A stretch of DNA of 64,000 bases. Origin: Liolophura sinensis (Eukaryota > Mollusca > Polyplacophora > Chitonida > Chitonidae). The stretch is from assembly GCF_032854445.1 (NCBI RefSeq), contig NC_088307.1, forward strand, positions 9,734,001 to 9,798,000, read 5' to 3'. Within the stretch, counting starts at the first letter, position 1. Every line of letters begins with the position of its first letter. This document shows, piece by piece, positions 46,701-57,366 of the stretch. The translations under genes and the position numbers were made by a program. The notes beneath the pieces were generated by a model, which searched no databases, had not been told where the DNA came from, and was given only the letters and a program-made list of their open reading frames with translations.

Positions 46701-47681
46701 AACAGCTTCAATGATGACGGAATGACGCCAGAAATGTTCCTAAATGCGAATTATTTAAACCAGTATTCAAATCGTGTACCATGCAAGTTTACAAAGTTGT
46801 CAATTTTCAAAATATGTATTTTAGCTGCGCTTTGATAACAAATTGTTCATATATGCAACGTGACGATCTAATTCAACACCATGAATATACTCCCACCTAG
46901 TCCAGTTATGAAGCAGAGCGCCCTGAGAGTCTGGAGAGTCCGGGTGTATTTATTCACAGAAGAACTGTACTGATTGTAAAAGTCAAAGAGGAATTTTTTG
47001 TATTACCTTTTCTTTCTCCGTAGCCGAAACAATATCCCTGACTTTATGCTCCGGATGTTCAACCACACATCCCAAACAGAGCAGCATCCGACACGTCACA
47101 CAGTACAGACTCATCGCCTGATCGTGTTGGTCACATGTTGACTCTGTGCTTAATTGGGAATTGTTCTTTTCTTGATCCTTCATGTTTCCTTGGGAAAGGT
47201 GTTCCTCTGATGTAATCAGGCGGTGTTGCTTCAGTGAGCCCTTCATCGGATGATAAGCCGAGAGACAGTCATCACAGTAGAGCAAACGGCAGTAACAGCA
47301 ATACTTGACGGCTTTTGACTTGTTGTCTTCTTCGCAGACAGCACAATGCGGGATGATGTTGTCTTCAACCTTTGCATCGGATGAGAACCTTTCCACAATT
47401 TCTGCAAGCTGAAAGTTGAGCGGCAAACCAGCCACACCGTCTGTCCCCAAGCTAATAGGTGCTCGACAAACAGGGCAATGTATCACATGACGAACGTCCT
47501 CACCCTCCGGGCTGCAGGTGGTTTGCTCGCCTGTCACACCAGATTTAGACTTCTCAGCGACGGAACGAATACATTCCTTGCAAAAACTATGTTGACATGA
47601 TAAAACCACAGGTTCTCGAAACATTTGGACGCAAACTGAACAGGTGAGAACTTCTTCCAGGTTCTGCTTGTTTTCAGACAT
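40652..47681 (-). CDS. TRIM-family E3 ubiquitin ligase (RING, two B-boxes, coiled coil, SPRY), six coding exons
   Basis: Minus-strand exons 47681-47007, 45986-45891, 44540-44310, 44007-43985, 43243-43059 and 41232-40652 have 675, 96, 231, 23, 185 and 581 nt. They join in phase to 596 residues plus TAG, with GT..AG at every junction. Residues 14-73 form a C3HC4 RING ([22 protein letters not shown]), the E2-binding ubiquitin ligase module. Two zinc B-boxes follow (about 113-155, CAVCEEDN...; about 180-215, [12 protein letters not shown]...). Exons 2-5 supply a coiled coil ([17 protein letters not shown]). The last exon is a B30.2/SPRY domain ([31 protein letters not shown]) that usually binds the target. 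The start is the ATG of [12 protein letters not shown]; upstream sequence ends in TTTACCAG, an acceptor, so a 5' UTR exon is expected. The 96/231/23 exon sizes equal those of many vertebrate TRIM genes. Bivalve TRIMs are expanded and tied to innate immunity; the target here is unknown. Confidence 0.93.
41497..41905 (-). repeat. 42-bp array copying the 3' splice site of the TRIM SPRY exon
   Basis: About ten units of 42 bp. On the minus strand each reads CTACTTGTGCGCTACAGAAA then GAGAGCTGG. This aligns without gaps to the authentic acceptor and exon start at 41232 (TTATTTGCATGTTACAGAAG, then CAGAGCTG), 25 of 33 bases identical over one stretch. In the SPRY reading frame the unit encodes [11 protein letters not shown] against [11 protein letters not shown] at the real boundary. 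The array is open in this frame down to a stop at 41410. Confidence 0.85.
42050..43072 (-). repeat. About 63-bp array copying the 5' splice site of TRIM exon 5
   Basis: Regular units at 42440-43020 and decayed ones at 42050-42440. On the minus strand a unit reads CTCATGTCACAAGAATGTTG ... GTAATCCTTGAGGAAAACGC. The unit nearest the gene starts inside exon 5 (CTGCAAGTCACAAGTATGTC), so the exon's last dozen bases and its GTATGT donor are the first repeat. Most other units have GAATGT in place of GTATGT and have lost the donor; a few (near 42090 and 42510) keep it. Confidence 0.85.
43674..43769 (+). repeat. (AT)n microsatellite
   Basis: About 48 AT dinucleotides in TRIM intron 4. Confidence 0.97.
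44659..44912 (-). repeat. SINE family A copy with target-site duplication
   Basis: Flanked by TCCAAAATGTAT at both ends (about 44650-44661 and 44919-44930). It interrupts TRIM intron 2. Confidence 0.9.
45022..45150 (-). repeat. SINE family A 3' half
   Basis: Tail and body to CACGACCATCTGCAGGTTGC; head absent. TRIM intron 2. Confidence 0.85.
45310..45425 (-). repeat. SINE family B 3' part
   Basis: GAGTGAGTGCTTGGGGTTTA to CCTCCTTGTTGCAGGAC, then cut off. TRIM intron 2. Confidence 0.85.
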
Positions 47682-47694
47682 TACTGCGTTTCCT

Positions 47695-48370
47695 GGTAAA
47701 TAAATTGTAAACTGAAGCGTAAATTTACTAAAAATTGTCCCTGTTCTCATCTACAAATAATAGAAAAATAAGAATAAAAACATGAAGAAAACAAACTAAA
47801 ACAACGTTCAAATAAAGACGAGAACGATTAAACTGGCAAAAACACAACTCAAGTTTTAAGCTAGATGTCTCCAGAGACATGATGTACAATACTATTTATA
47901 ATTAAGTTGTTAGTTGCATCAGTTTACTTGTACTGATTTAATATTTTTGACTGTTGTGTAACACCATATTTCAGAATTAAATACAAATTTCAAATCTAAC
48001 AAATGAATTTCATAAAGCTTTAAAATGATTTTATAAAGCTTTAAAATTATTTTATCAAGCTTTGAAAAATAATTTGCAAAGCTTTAAAAACTCATTTTCA
48101 AGTTTTAAAAATCATTTTAAAGGCTTTAAATTTACCGAATAAAATGACCAATATTCGTACATTAATAAATGATGCAATAGAGATGATTATTAAAACCATT
48201 TTCAAAGTATAAACCAATGAGTAATTATCACTTTGTCACGCCGTGTGTTAATATGCATGATACGGTAATAACACAGACCACACGCTTCTAAAGTAGTACA
48301 TGTGTTTAAAATCAAAGTTTTGTACTTTCTGTGTTGTCTAACATTTCATTAAACGAGATTGAACCCCAAA
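47695..48370. other. Region upstream of the TRIM coding start
   Basis: Presumed to contain the 5' UTR intron and promoter. Between about 48005 and 48130 there is a loose tandem repeat of AAAGCTTTAAAATxATTTTA units of 21-25 bp. No clear TATA box or transcription start was found. Confidence 0.35.
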
Positions 48371-48373
48371 ATT

Positions 48374-48652
48374 GTATTTATTTATTTATTTGTTTGATTG
48401 GTGTTTTACGCCGTACTCAAGAATATTTCACTTATACGACGGCGGCCAGCATTATGGTGGGAGGAAACCGGGCAGAGCCCGGGGGAAAGCCACGACCATC
48501 GTCAGGTTGCTGGCAGACTTACCCACGTACGGCCGGAGAGGAAGCCTGCATGAGCTGGACTTGAACTCACAGCGACAACATTGGTGAGAGTCTCCTGGGT
48601 CATTACGCTGCGCTAGCTCGCTAACCGACTGAGTCACGGAGGCCCCCCCAAA
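48374..48652 (-). repeat. SINE family A copy, full length, with target-site duplication
   Basis: CCAAAATTGTAT on the left and CCAAAACTGTAT on the right flank a complete element. Confidence 0.92.
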
Positions 48653-48686
48653 ACTGTATAAGTAGTTGTTCTACCAAACATTATGG

Positions 48687-48828
48687 TCTGTCAGCAACCT
48701 GCGGATGGTCGTGGGTTTCCCTTGGGCTCTGCCCGGTTTCCATCTACCATAATGCTGGCCGCCGTCGTATAAGTAAAATATTCTTGAGTACGCCGTAAAA
48801 CACCAATCAAATAAATAAATAAATACCA
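48687..48828 (+). repeat. SINE family A 3' half, opposite strand
   Basis: Starts at CAGCAACCTGCGGATGGTCG and keeps the tail. With the preceding copy it forms a tail-out inverted pair. Confidence 0.88.
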
Positions 48829-48829
48829 A

Positions 48830-49990
48830 ACATTATATGAGAAGACAAATGTTTAGACTGTGTGGGTTTTATACTGGTACACATGCACTGAAGTGTTTTA
48901 GTTCAGCTTGGAAGAGTTTGATTGCAGAAAAAGTATTTATTCAGTGCTTCAGTGCTTTATACATGTATGAAAAACGAAAGCTCGTTAACTTATCAGTGAT
49001 CCAGGAAAAAGACTTTGGAAGATGTGATGGATGTTATTTTAAATAAATCTGAAACAGAACTGCAGCCAGTATAGACCCTTGTGTCTCTGTTCGGGGACAT
49101 GTCCAATACCTTCACAATTTACAATTTTTAAGACAAAATATAAAACAATATAGCACAGAGAAAAAAAACAGAGCAGCGATGACAGTGTGATAGCTGGCAC
49201 ATAGTCACACATAACAGGTGAAATGCGGTCTCTTGTCAATTTACCGCAGAGAGGGCTTTACTCAAACTGTTCATGTAAATGCTTAAATAGTAGCAAATTA
49301 TACGCCCCCCCCCCCACTCCATGGCTTAAACAGATTTAGGTAAAAAAAAATAATTGTAGAGATGAAATAACCAATATCAACGTCTCCCAACAAATTTTAA
49401 TAAACCCAAATGTTTTGGGGAAATAAATACTGTAGCTTACGACCTGTCTCCCAGCTAACACCATATCTCATAGATGACAACAACTGATCGAGCTACAAGG
49501 TCATACACGTCAGGTCAAATGAAAACCTTTTCTATGACGTCATTCAAGCTAACAGAAACGCTGTCGAGCAGCAATAACTTACACAACATCGGAAGTGACA
49601 TCATACACACAACCTTAGCTCATATCTGTCCAATCACAAGCTGAGATGATGGGGATTGTTCTGCCAACCAACTCCTGGCTTTCCAGGGTAGCCTCCATGG
49701 CAGTGTTGGTGTTGACGCGCGACGCAACGCACTCGCCACAACTGAACAGGGAGATAACTCAGCACTAGGACCTGGGATAGTTCTACAAGCTGAGAGTATT
49801 GCCCCCTTGGCCAGGTTAGCCGAAACACTCTTACCTAGCTGACTTTATAAAAATTAAAAAAAAAAAAAAACCTCGTTAAAAAAAAAAGTTAAAATCTCGA
49901 GCAGATGCTACGTAGGCTGTTACGCACTTAACAAAAAAAAAAAGGCGCGCCACATCGCAATTTAAATGTGATCTTATGAGAAGGTCTCTT
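48830..49990. other. Intergenic, no gene or known repeat recognised
   Basis: Contains a poly-C run near 49303-49314 and poly-A runs near 49855-49870 and 49930-49942. A 64-codon minus-strand frame at 49634-49828 has no recognisable domain. Confidence 0.4.
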
Positions 49991-49994
49991 CCTG

Positions 49995-50704
49995 TGACTG
50001 TACAATACGGTACCGGTAGGCCTATATATGAAAATTCATGAGATGAAGTATTAACGGACGCTGTCCGTTAATCGGTGAAAATCGGTGGAAATCGGTGGAA
50101 ATCGGTGAACACCCTTGAACTGCCCCGAGGCCCGGGAACCGTGTTGCTACAAGTGTGGACATGGTGGCAGGTACACAGATACTGCATGGCTTCCTCGGGT
50201 CAGCTAAGTGCCCCCTCCGCACCGTCACACCCGCCCCCATTCGCCCTGTTTTCACACCACCGTCCCGTTCGCTCTGTCCCCCTACAGAGTTCTTTTTAAA
50301 CAGGGATCATCGTTGACGTTACCGCCGCCAGCTACTTAATTTTCGGACTGATCGCTGGGGCCTGACGAAAACTATACCTTGAAAACTATACCCCTCCCCC
50401 ATGTGAAAGTTGAAAAATTTATTTTTTTACTGTTATATGCTATTACACATGATAATCTGCACATAAACAAATAAAAACAAAGTGTTTCATGTATCATTTA
50501 ACTAAGTAAACCCTTAACTACCATACCGATGTATGTTGTAGAGATATAAAGTACACTTAGCCTTGGGCTACTTAACATTTAGTATGCTTCATGAAATTGA
50601 CCCCTGTTCTCTTTTGCATTATTTTCATTTGAAATGACTGTACAATACGGTACTGGTATATGTGATAATTCATAAGATGAAGTTTTAATGGACACTGTCC
50701 GTGA
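49995..50704 (+). repeat. Dispersed repeat D1, copy 3, between two 70-bp direct repeats
   Basis: The direct repeats at about 49995-50070 and 50634-50704 share GACTGTACAATACGGTAC, ATTCATxAGATGAAGT and GGACxCTGTCCGT. Between them, 50160-50500 matches D1 copy 1. Terminal direct repeats around a short non-coding core resemble a very small LTR-type element, but no primer-binding site was confirmed. Confidence 0.4.
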
Positions 50705-50993
50705 CAATATGTTTTTGTTGTACAAAGGTTAAACCGGGTTTCTTCTGGTCAACTAAGCAATTCCATGGTCTCTTTTTGCATTATTTTAATGCCATACATG
50801 TACTAAAAAGGGCTTGCAGTGGTATGAGTATGGCCGGTTGCAGAAGGAATGCGCAATCTGCTAATTCTCTTGATCTAAGCCTGAAGCCGAACCAACGAGA
50901 GTAGAATTCATAACTGTCAATCTGTCAACAGCTACTGTGTGAATTTCAACCGGTCGACCATGACGGTATAACAACTAATTTATTTTGAAAGAG

Positions 50994-51358
50994 TGAGTGA
51001 GTGAGTGCTTGGGGTTTAACGTCGTACTCAACAATTTTTCAGTCATAGGACGACGAAGGAATCATTAGGGTGCATGTACGTGTAATGTGCCTCCTTGTTG
51101 CAGGACGGATTTCCACCGCTCTTTTATTTAGTGCTGCTTCACTGAGACGACTTACCGAAGGCAAGTAAGCCGCCCCGCCCGAGCCATTATACTGATACAG
51201 GTCAACCAGTCGTTGCACTATCCCCTTCATGCTGAACGCCAAGTGAGGAAGTTACAACTTCCTCTTTTAAAGTCTTAGGTGTGACTCGATTAAGGATTGG
51301 CCCTGGATCTACAGGTCCCGAAGCGGACGCTCTACCAACTGTGCTATCCGGGCCGGTA
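50994..51358 (-). repeat. SINE family B, intact reference copy with 13-bp target-site duplication
   Basis: tRNA-derived. Read on the minus strand, the head is GGCCCGGATAGCACAGTTGG (box A-like TAGCACAGTTGG), then a middle domain with GGAAGTTGTAACTTCC-type sequence, ending in GACGTTAAACCCCAAGCACT and ACTC repeats. The same 13 bases, TATTTTGAAAGAG, lie at 50981-50993 and 51359-51371. Confidence 0.93.
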
Positions 51359-51371
51359 TATTTTGAAAGAG

Positions 51372-52440
51372 GATAGGATTTCCAGCACATGTCATTAATA
51401 AATTTAATTGGCGTTAAACGCTAGTTCTATATGGGTAGATTAAACCGGAGTGCTGGGCATAAACCACCGATCTTTGACAACTTAGTGAAGAGCTTGTCCT
51501 CACATGATGCATCGATATGTACAGTATATTGATGGAAGACAAATGATGTACAACAATCACGGGACTGCGCAAATGCATACACAAACGTCATATACCGCTT
51601 ATTGTCGCTTATTCCACTGTGCTAGTCGGCATATCGGAACTTCAAAATCCGTGGAACCTTCTGTGGAGAAACGATTGAAACGTAACAAGTGAGAACACAC
51701 ACAAAAAACATGACAATATATATGTAGCTGACGTGTGATATATATACATTTCCAGTCTTAGCCAGTGTTTTTCTTCGTGGGAACATGCTGCAATCCAGAC
51801 TAATGACGTCTGTTATACTGCGTTTTTAAAAAACTAATTCTGCTGTACGTTACTACGTTTTAAGTATTAAAACGAACTGTCCCAATAAATTGACAGAGGC
51901 CGGATTTCGCCGGTTATACTAACGTGTGCCCATTTACCAGCTATCGTTGTCGCTCTTCTTTTACTCTCTATGCTGTAAGTCTTTCATTATAGCTCATACT
52001 ATATGCATGTATGACCAGACATGTAATGTCAGCCTAATCACAACTTACCTTCAACTTCCATTAGCGTGGCTCGTGTCCTGGGCTGAAACGTGCTCTATAT
52101 ACCGTAGCACATATTTTAACCTCTATTATAGTTAACAGCGTTACAGTTCCAGCGACACGCATGTGATATTTTCTTTTCAACAACAGTTTATTGAACAAGG
52201 AAAAATCAATCGGCGAGGTCTTGAATTGACTGGTTCTGTATGTGACATTCAGTCTAAAAGACCAACTACTCAGATATTTCTCCAAGCAAGCAAGCCACAC
52301 TATTATTAACCACGGCGACAACGTAGGTGTGCCAAGATTTTTATGGGCTTCGTTGTATCACCTACTTATTTCGTGGTCGTCAAGCCACAGAATACGAACG
52401 TGCGACTATCCAACTATATATGACGGAGTATGAGTATACT
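51372..52440. other. Intergenic, nothing recognised
   Basis: No supported gene; short open frames only. 51361-51480 contains a decayed GGCGTTAAACGCTAG-type motif that may be another SINE relic. Confidence 0.35.
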
Positions 52441-52446
52441 TAACAT

Positions 52447-52612
52447 TATTTATTTATTTATTTATTTATTTGATTGGTGTCTTACGCCGTACTCAAGAAT
52501 ATCTCACTTAGGCGACGGCGGCCAGCATTATTGTGGGAAGAAACGGGGCATAACCCGGGGGAAACCCACAACCATCCGCAGGTTGCTGATCCACCTTCCC
52601 ACCGTACGGCCA
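52447..52612 (-). repeat. SINE family A 3' half
   Basis: Tail and body to ACCGTACGGC; head lost. Abuts the next tandem array. Confidence 0.85.
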
Positions 52613-52945
52613 TACTTAACATTAACACTCTGGACATGGATCATAGTGAGAAATCATATATGATATCAGTATAAATAACATTAACAAACTGGACATGGAC
52701 CATAGTGAGAAATCATATATGATATCAGTATACATAACATTAACACACTGGACATGGATCATAGTGAGAAATCATATATGATATCAGTATAAATAACATT
52801 AACAAACTGGACAAGGACCATAGTGAGAAATCATATATGATATCAGTATACATAACATTAACACACTGGATATGGATCATAGTGACAAATCATATATGAT
52901 ATCAGTATACATAACATTAACACACTGGACATGGATTATAGCGAA
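52612..52945 (+). repeat. 60-bp minisatellite
   Basis: Five to six near-identical units with AACATTAACACACTGGACAT and GAAATCATATATGATATCAG, containing the palindrome ATCATATATGAT. Confidence 0.93.
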
Positions 52946-53092
52946 ACCGGCTTTGATTTTACATATAGACTTATCGTTACAGTGAACTCAAATAGTGTCT
53001 GGCTAATTGAACTGGAAAGCACCAATAAAATGGGCACCTAGGCGATGGATGGTTGGGGGAAGTCAATGTCAAATAACTTAATGATTTTCTTA

Positions 53093-53325
53093 TTATTTAT
53101 TTATTTATTTATTTATTTCTTTGATAAGTGTTTACTCCATACTGAAGAATGTTTCATTTATACGAAAGTGACCAGCATTAGGGTAGGAGGAAACCGAGCA
53201 CAGCCTGGGGAAACCCACGACCATCTGCAGGTTGCTGGAAGACATTCTCACGTACTGGCGGAGAGAAAGCCAGTGTGAGCTGGGCTTGAACTCACAGTGA
53301 CCACATTGGTGAGAGCTCATTGTGC
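53093..53325 (-). repeat. SINE family A copy, moderately diverged
   Basis: Tail to GGTCACTGTGAG-type head sequence on the minus strand. Confidence 0.8.
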
Positions 53326-53564
53326 CTTACTGGTGTGCAAACCTCCTCCGATCCCTGAAAGTATCAGAGTTTCCCACACAACTGAATATTTGTAATTACT
53401 GCCAGTAGGAAGGCAAATTTAGTTGTTTCTATCAATTACTCATGATGTGAGCACCAAATCCTCTAGGTGTTTCGCTTATCATCAGTTAGAACAAAAGTAC
53501 AGAGGCCAGTATGGGAGATGGTAATCGCCGAATAGTTGTCTATAAATCACTATGACACACGGGT

Positions 53565-53650
53565 TTTCTCCCACCATAACTCTGGCCGCCGTCGTATAAG
53601 TGAAATATTCTTGAGTGCGGCGCAAAACACCAGTCAAATAAATAAATAGC
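53565..53650 (+). repeat. SINE family A 3' end
   Basis: TTTTCTCCCACCATAACTCT to the AATA tail. Confidence 0.8.
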
Positions 53651-53839
53651 TACGACACACGAGGTATGGGTTCAATCCCAGCATTAGTCAGGCAGGGAAT
53701 TTGTACATTTTCCTCTCTCTCAATGTTCGTGAGGCCTTGGTGACAATAAGTGGTTGATGAAGCATGTATGACGGTTTGTCTGGTCTACCTATTGCTGTAC
53801 GTCATGTACGTGATCAGTAACCTGGGAAATGTCGGTGCA

Positions 53840-54072
53840 GGTTAGCGCTTGTTACTCACGCCGGTGGAGGTATGCGCTTGTTACTCACGCCGGTGGAGGT
53901 ATGCGCTTGTCACTCACGCTGGTGGAGGTATGCGCTTGTTACTCACGCCGGTGGAGGTATGCGCTTGTCACTCACGCCGGTGCAGGTATGCGCTTGTTAC
54001 TCACGCCGGTGCAGGTATGCGCTTGTCACTCACGCCGGTGCAGGTATGCGCTTGTTACTCACGCCGGTCTCC
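53840..54072 (+). repeat. 29-bp minisatellite
   Basis: About eight copies of a 29-bp unit (GCGCTTGTTACTCACGCCGG + TGGAGGTAT, TGCAGGTAT in later copies). Because 29 is not a multiple of three, all forward frames read the same 29-residue peptide cycle; the open frames are an effect of the repeat. Confidence 0.95.
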
Positions 54073-54339
54073 TTCACTCATAAACCCGACGGCCATCGTA
54101 AAAACGGACAAAAATTCTTGGACATGGTGTTTAGCCACAATCAAAAAATTAAAAAGAACAAATACTAGTATAGTGACTAGAACTACAAGGGCAGAGCAGT
54201 TCTGGTCACTTTTAAGAATTTTAGAACTTTAAACAATGAAGTATATTCCTACTAAATGGCTGCAGAAATTGGCTAATAAGAGACAGATTACCAAAGGCGG
54301 TTTGACCCAAACACAATAGGGGTGTTTCCAGTATGAACT

Positions 54340-55730
54340 TTTTTTATCGCTGAAGGTAAAAAAAGAGTCCTATTGTATAATGTGACCTGTCAAAAAATGT
54401 AAGGAATCTATTTTTGATCGCATTTACTATAGCATAGAAACTTTCACAAAAAGTACTTTAGAGCTGACGAACGATGAAGTAAACTGAGGAACGGTGTAGC
54501 CTCTGGAACACAGTGAAACAGGTGATGGGTAAATTACTGTAAACAAAGCCTAACAGTTTTCATACGTGACATGGTACATGGCAAAGATTGGTTTTACTTA
54601 ATATATTAAAGGATAAAGGAGTTCGAACCCGAGAGTACAGTTATGAACAGAAAGGTAACTTCAGGAGCGATGATACAATTGTTTTGGCGATCAGTTCAAC
54701 AGTAACACTAGCTATAGTGCCATGAATTCTGAATCAAAGGAAATCATAAACAAAAGCTACTAAAGGGGGTCATGTTCATTATCTAACGTCTTTAAATTGT
54801 TCGGTATTTTTGCTTAATGGGGATTTATCCTCATTTTCAACGATTTATCGGCAGTATCACAACTCCGTCGCCTTTAGTAGACTGGATGCAATGCGTATAG
54901 TGCTGTATCACTGGAATGCCATACTGAAGATACCAGACATGATGCCCCAGCGTCGGTCTTTACCTCTTCTGCTGAGTGCCAAGAGAGACATAGAACCAAT
55001 GGGGGAGTTAAGCGTTAGAACACTTTTAAAGGTTAAAAAAAAACTGTTTCATGTGACTTGTTAGGCAACAATTTTGATTACATGCATTATAGCATGGGCG
55101 TCTGATTAAAGTTTTACAAGAGGTAATTTATAGAGTAAACGAACGAAGGAGAATATCGAGGAGCTGAAGATCAGTAAATTTGAGGAGTTCTCCCAGGATA
55201 GAGGTGTCATTTGTACCTCTGGATCACGGTGAGACGATCGGTAAATTAATATCAACAAAGCTGGTCTATGATACAGTATTGGTGTTTTTACCTTTGACGA
55301 CAAAAGAGTTCCAACTCGAAACTCACCTATAGTAAAATTTTAGGTAACCTCACCGGGACTGAACCCAGGACCTAATATTTACGAAACCTGCCCTTGTCTT
55401 CAATATAGCTGCCTTGTATCTAACACCAAGTGCTGCTATATTACCGACCGCAAACCGTGCCGTAAACTACACACACTCTAATAGAACTCTTTTACCCTTG
55501 AAGGTAGAGAAAGGTCAACTGTATCATGTGACCTGTCAAAAAGTTTTGATCCCATTCATTATAACATGGGCGTCTGTAAAAAGTATCATGAAAACCAATT
55601 TAGAGTAGACGAATCAAAGAGAAGTTGATAATCTGAACGTTTTGCGAACTAGAAAAGTTCCTAAAGAAAGATGTGTCATTTGTGCTTCTGGAAAAGGGGG
55701 AGACTTGTGAGGAGTAAATCATTTTTCAAC
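54340..55730 (+). repeat. Dispersed repeat D3, three diverged copies
   Basis: Copies at about 54340-54560, 55020-55270 and 55490-55700 share ATGTGACxTGTxA, ATTATAGCATGGGCGTCTG and GTGTCATTTGTxCxTCTGGA. A family B variant fragment lies at 54900-55020. No gene seen. Confidence 0.5.
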
Positions 55731-56430
55731 AATATATTGCCTAATATTTTTCACCATTCACATGGCACAGTAGGACTGTCCTTACCTTCGACGACACAAG
55801 AGTTCCAACTCGAAAACCCCTTACTGACCACTGATTGCTTCTTGGTAACAGACTTTTGAAAGTTTCAGGATTTGAAAAATCCAGAAAAATTTGCTTTTTT
55901 ATGGGTCAGTTATCTCGTGAGCACGACGTATTTTAAAAGAACATAACTGACACTTTGAAAGTTGTGTGTGTGTGTGTTTTTTTTTCTTTTTAAATGTTTT
56001 TTTTTCAACCATGTGACTTTTGCGGCTCCTTATTTAGAAGTTAAGCCCGGTATTAACTTTAGTCTGGACCAAGTGTCATTAGTTCTGTATTAGACCAAGA
56101 CTGGTATTAAGACTTAAGTCAGACTTAACTTATAATACACCTTTGAACAACCGACCCCTGTAGTCTTTCATATTAAAGGATGCATAAAACGCTTGGTTAT
56201 TATTTATTAGTATGGTGTGGCCTAAACAAATAAAACTAAAGAAAAAGTTTATGTTTCCTCTTGGGGCGTAAAAATGTCTTTAAGTTTTCGAAAGTCTCCA
56301 GCGGTCATAAGGGAAATTATGCATCCTGTTAACGGTGATAGCTGTCAAAACAACTTTGTTGAGGGAAGAGCCCGAATTATGGACGCCAAGCTGATCCTGA
56401 GTTCCCAGTAGGACGTCATTTCCGAATATT
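55731..56430. other. Intergenic, no gene recognised
   Basis: Contains a (GT)n/poly-T tract near 55970-56010. No coding evidence. Confidence 0.4.
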
Positions 56431-56431
56431 T

Positions 56432-56504
56432 CTAGCGTAATGACCCAGGAGTCTCTCACCAATGCGGTGAGAGGAGATAAATAAATAAATAAATAAATAA
56501 ATAA
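56432..56504 (+). repeat. SINE family A deletion derivative
   Basis: Head sequence (GTAATGACCCAGGAGTCTCT) is joined directly to an AATA tail; the body is deleted. Confidence 0.75.
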
Positions 56505-56532
56505 AATACAGCATTATGAGTAATTCTATTCA

Positions 56533-56738
56533 TTCATTCATTTATTTGATTGGTGTTTTACACCGTACTCAAAAATATATCACTTATATGACGGCGGCTA
56601 TCATTATAGTGGGAGAAAAACGGTCAGAACGTTGGGGAAACCCACAACCATCCGCAGGCAGCTGTCAGACCTTCCCACGTACGACTGGAAAGTAAGCAGG
56701 CATGAGCTTGACTTGAACCCACAGCGACTAAGTAATTC
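56533..56738 (-). repeat. SINE family A copy
   Basis: Tail and body in reverse, head partial. Together with 56432-56504 forms an inverted arrangement. Confidence 0.8.
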
Positions 56739-57232
56739 CAGATCAGTGACGTCGTCTAATAAAGTGCAATTAACATCACTGTAATTTTTTTCCCTAATTT
56801 TGCTTAAGCCGTGCCGATAGGGGGCGTGTAATTTACTACATGAACACTTACAGTAATACTCTGACTGCACTGTCTTGACTAGAGACCGTATTTCACCGGT
56901 CACGTGTGATCACTTTCCTGCTATCATCGGTGCTCTGGTTTTAGTCCTCGTCTTTTTTGGGCATACCTTTCCACATTTTCCCTAAAACCACACTCTTTTT
57001 AACACCTTTTGATATATGTGTTTAGGTTTTGATTCAGGAGAAGAAAGTTTATACGATCGTTAAGCAGAGGTTAACGCACAGCGGCGAATCGATGGAGCTG
57101 GAAAGTGAAAGTGAAAGCAGGATATGTAATACTGTTACAAAAACTTGCTTAAACATACGACGTATTTGTTAAGTTGAAGGTCACGCATATAAATAAAGGT
57201 AAATTACTCCCTCGTGCTGTCAATTAATGATA

Positions 57233-57238
57233 TTTATT
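57233..57238 (-). terminator. Candidate poly(A) signal of the dioxygenase gene
   Basis: AATAAA on the minus strand, about 130 nt after the stop codon. Confidence 0.45.
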
Positions 57239-57366
57239 TTATTCTTTCACGATATTTTAATTATATTATTATGCAACGAGACTTACAGTAGTTTGATAGA
57301 CATATATATGTGCAAATTTTAAAACGAAGGGAAGTAATTCATCAGTGGTTCGTTCATTTTTCCGTA

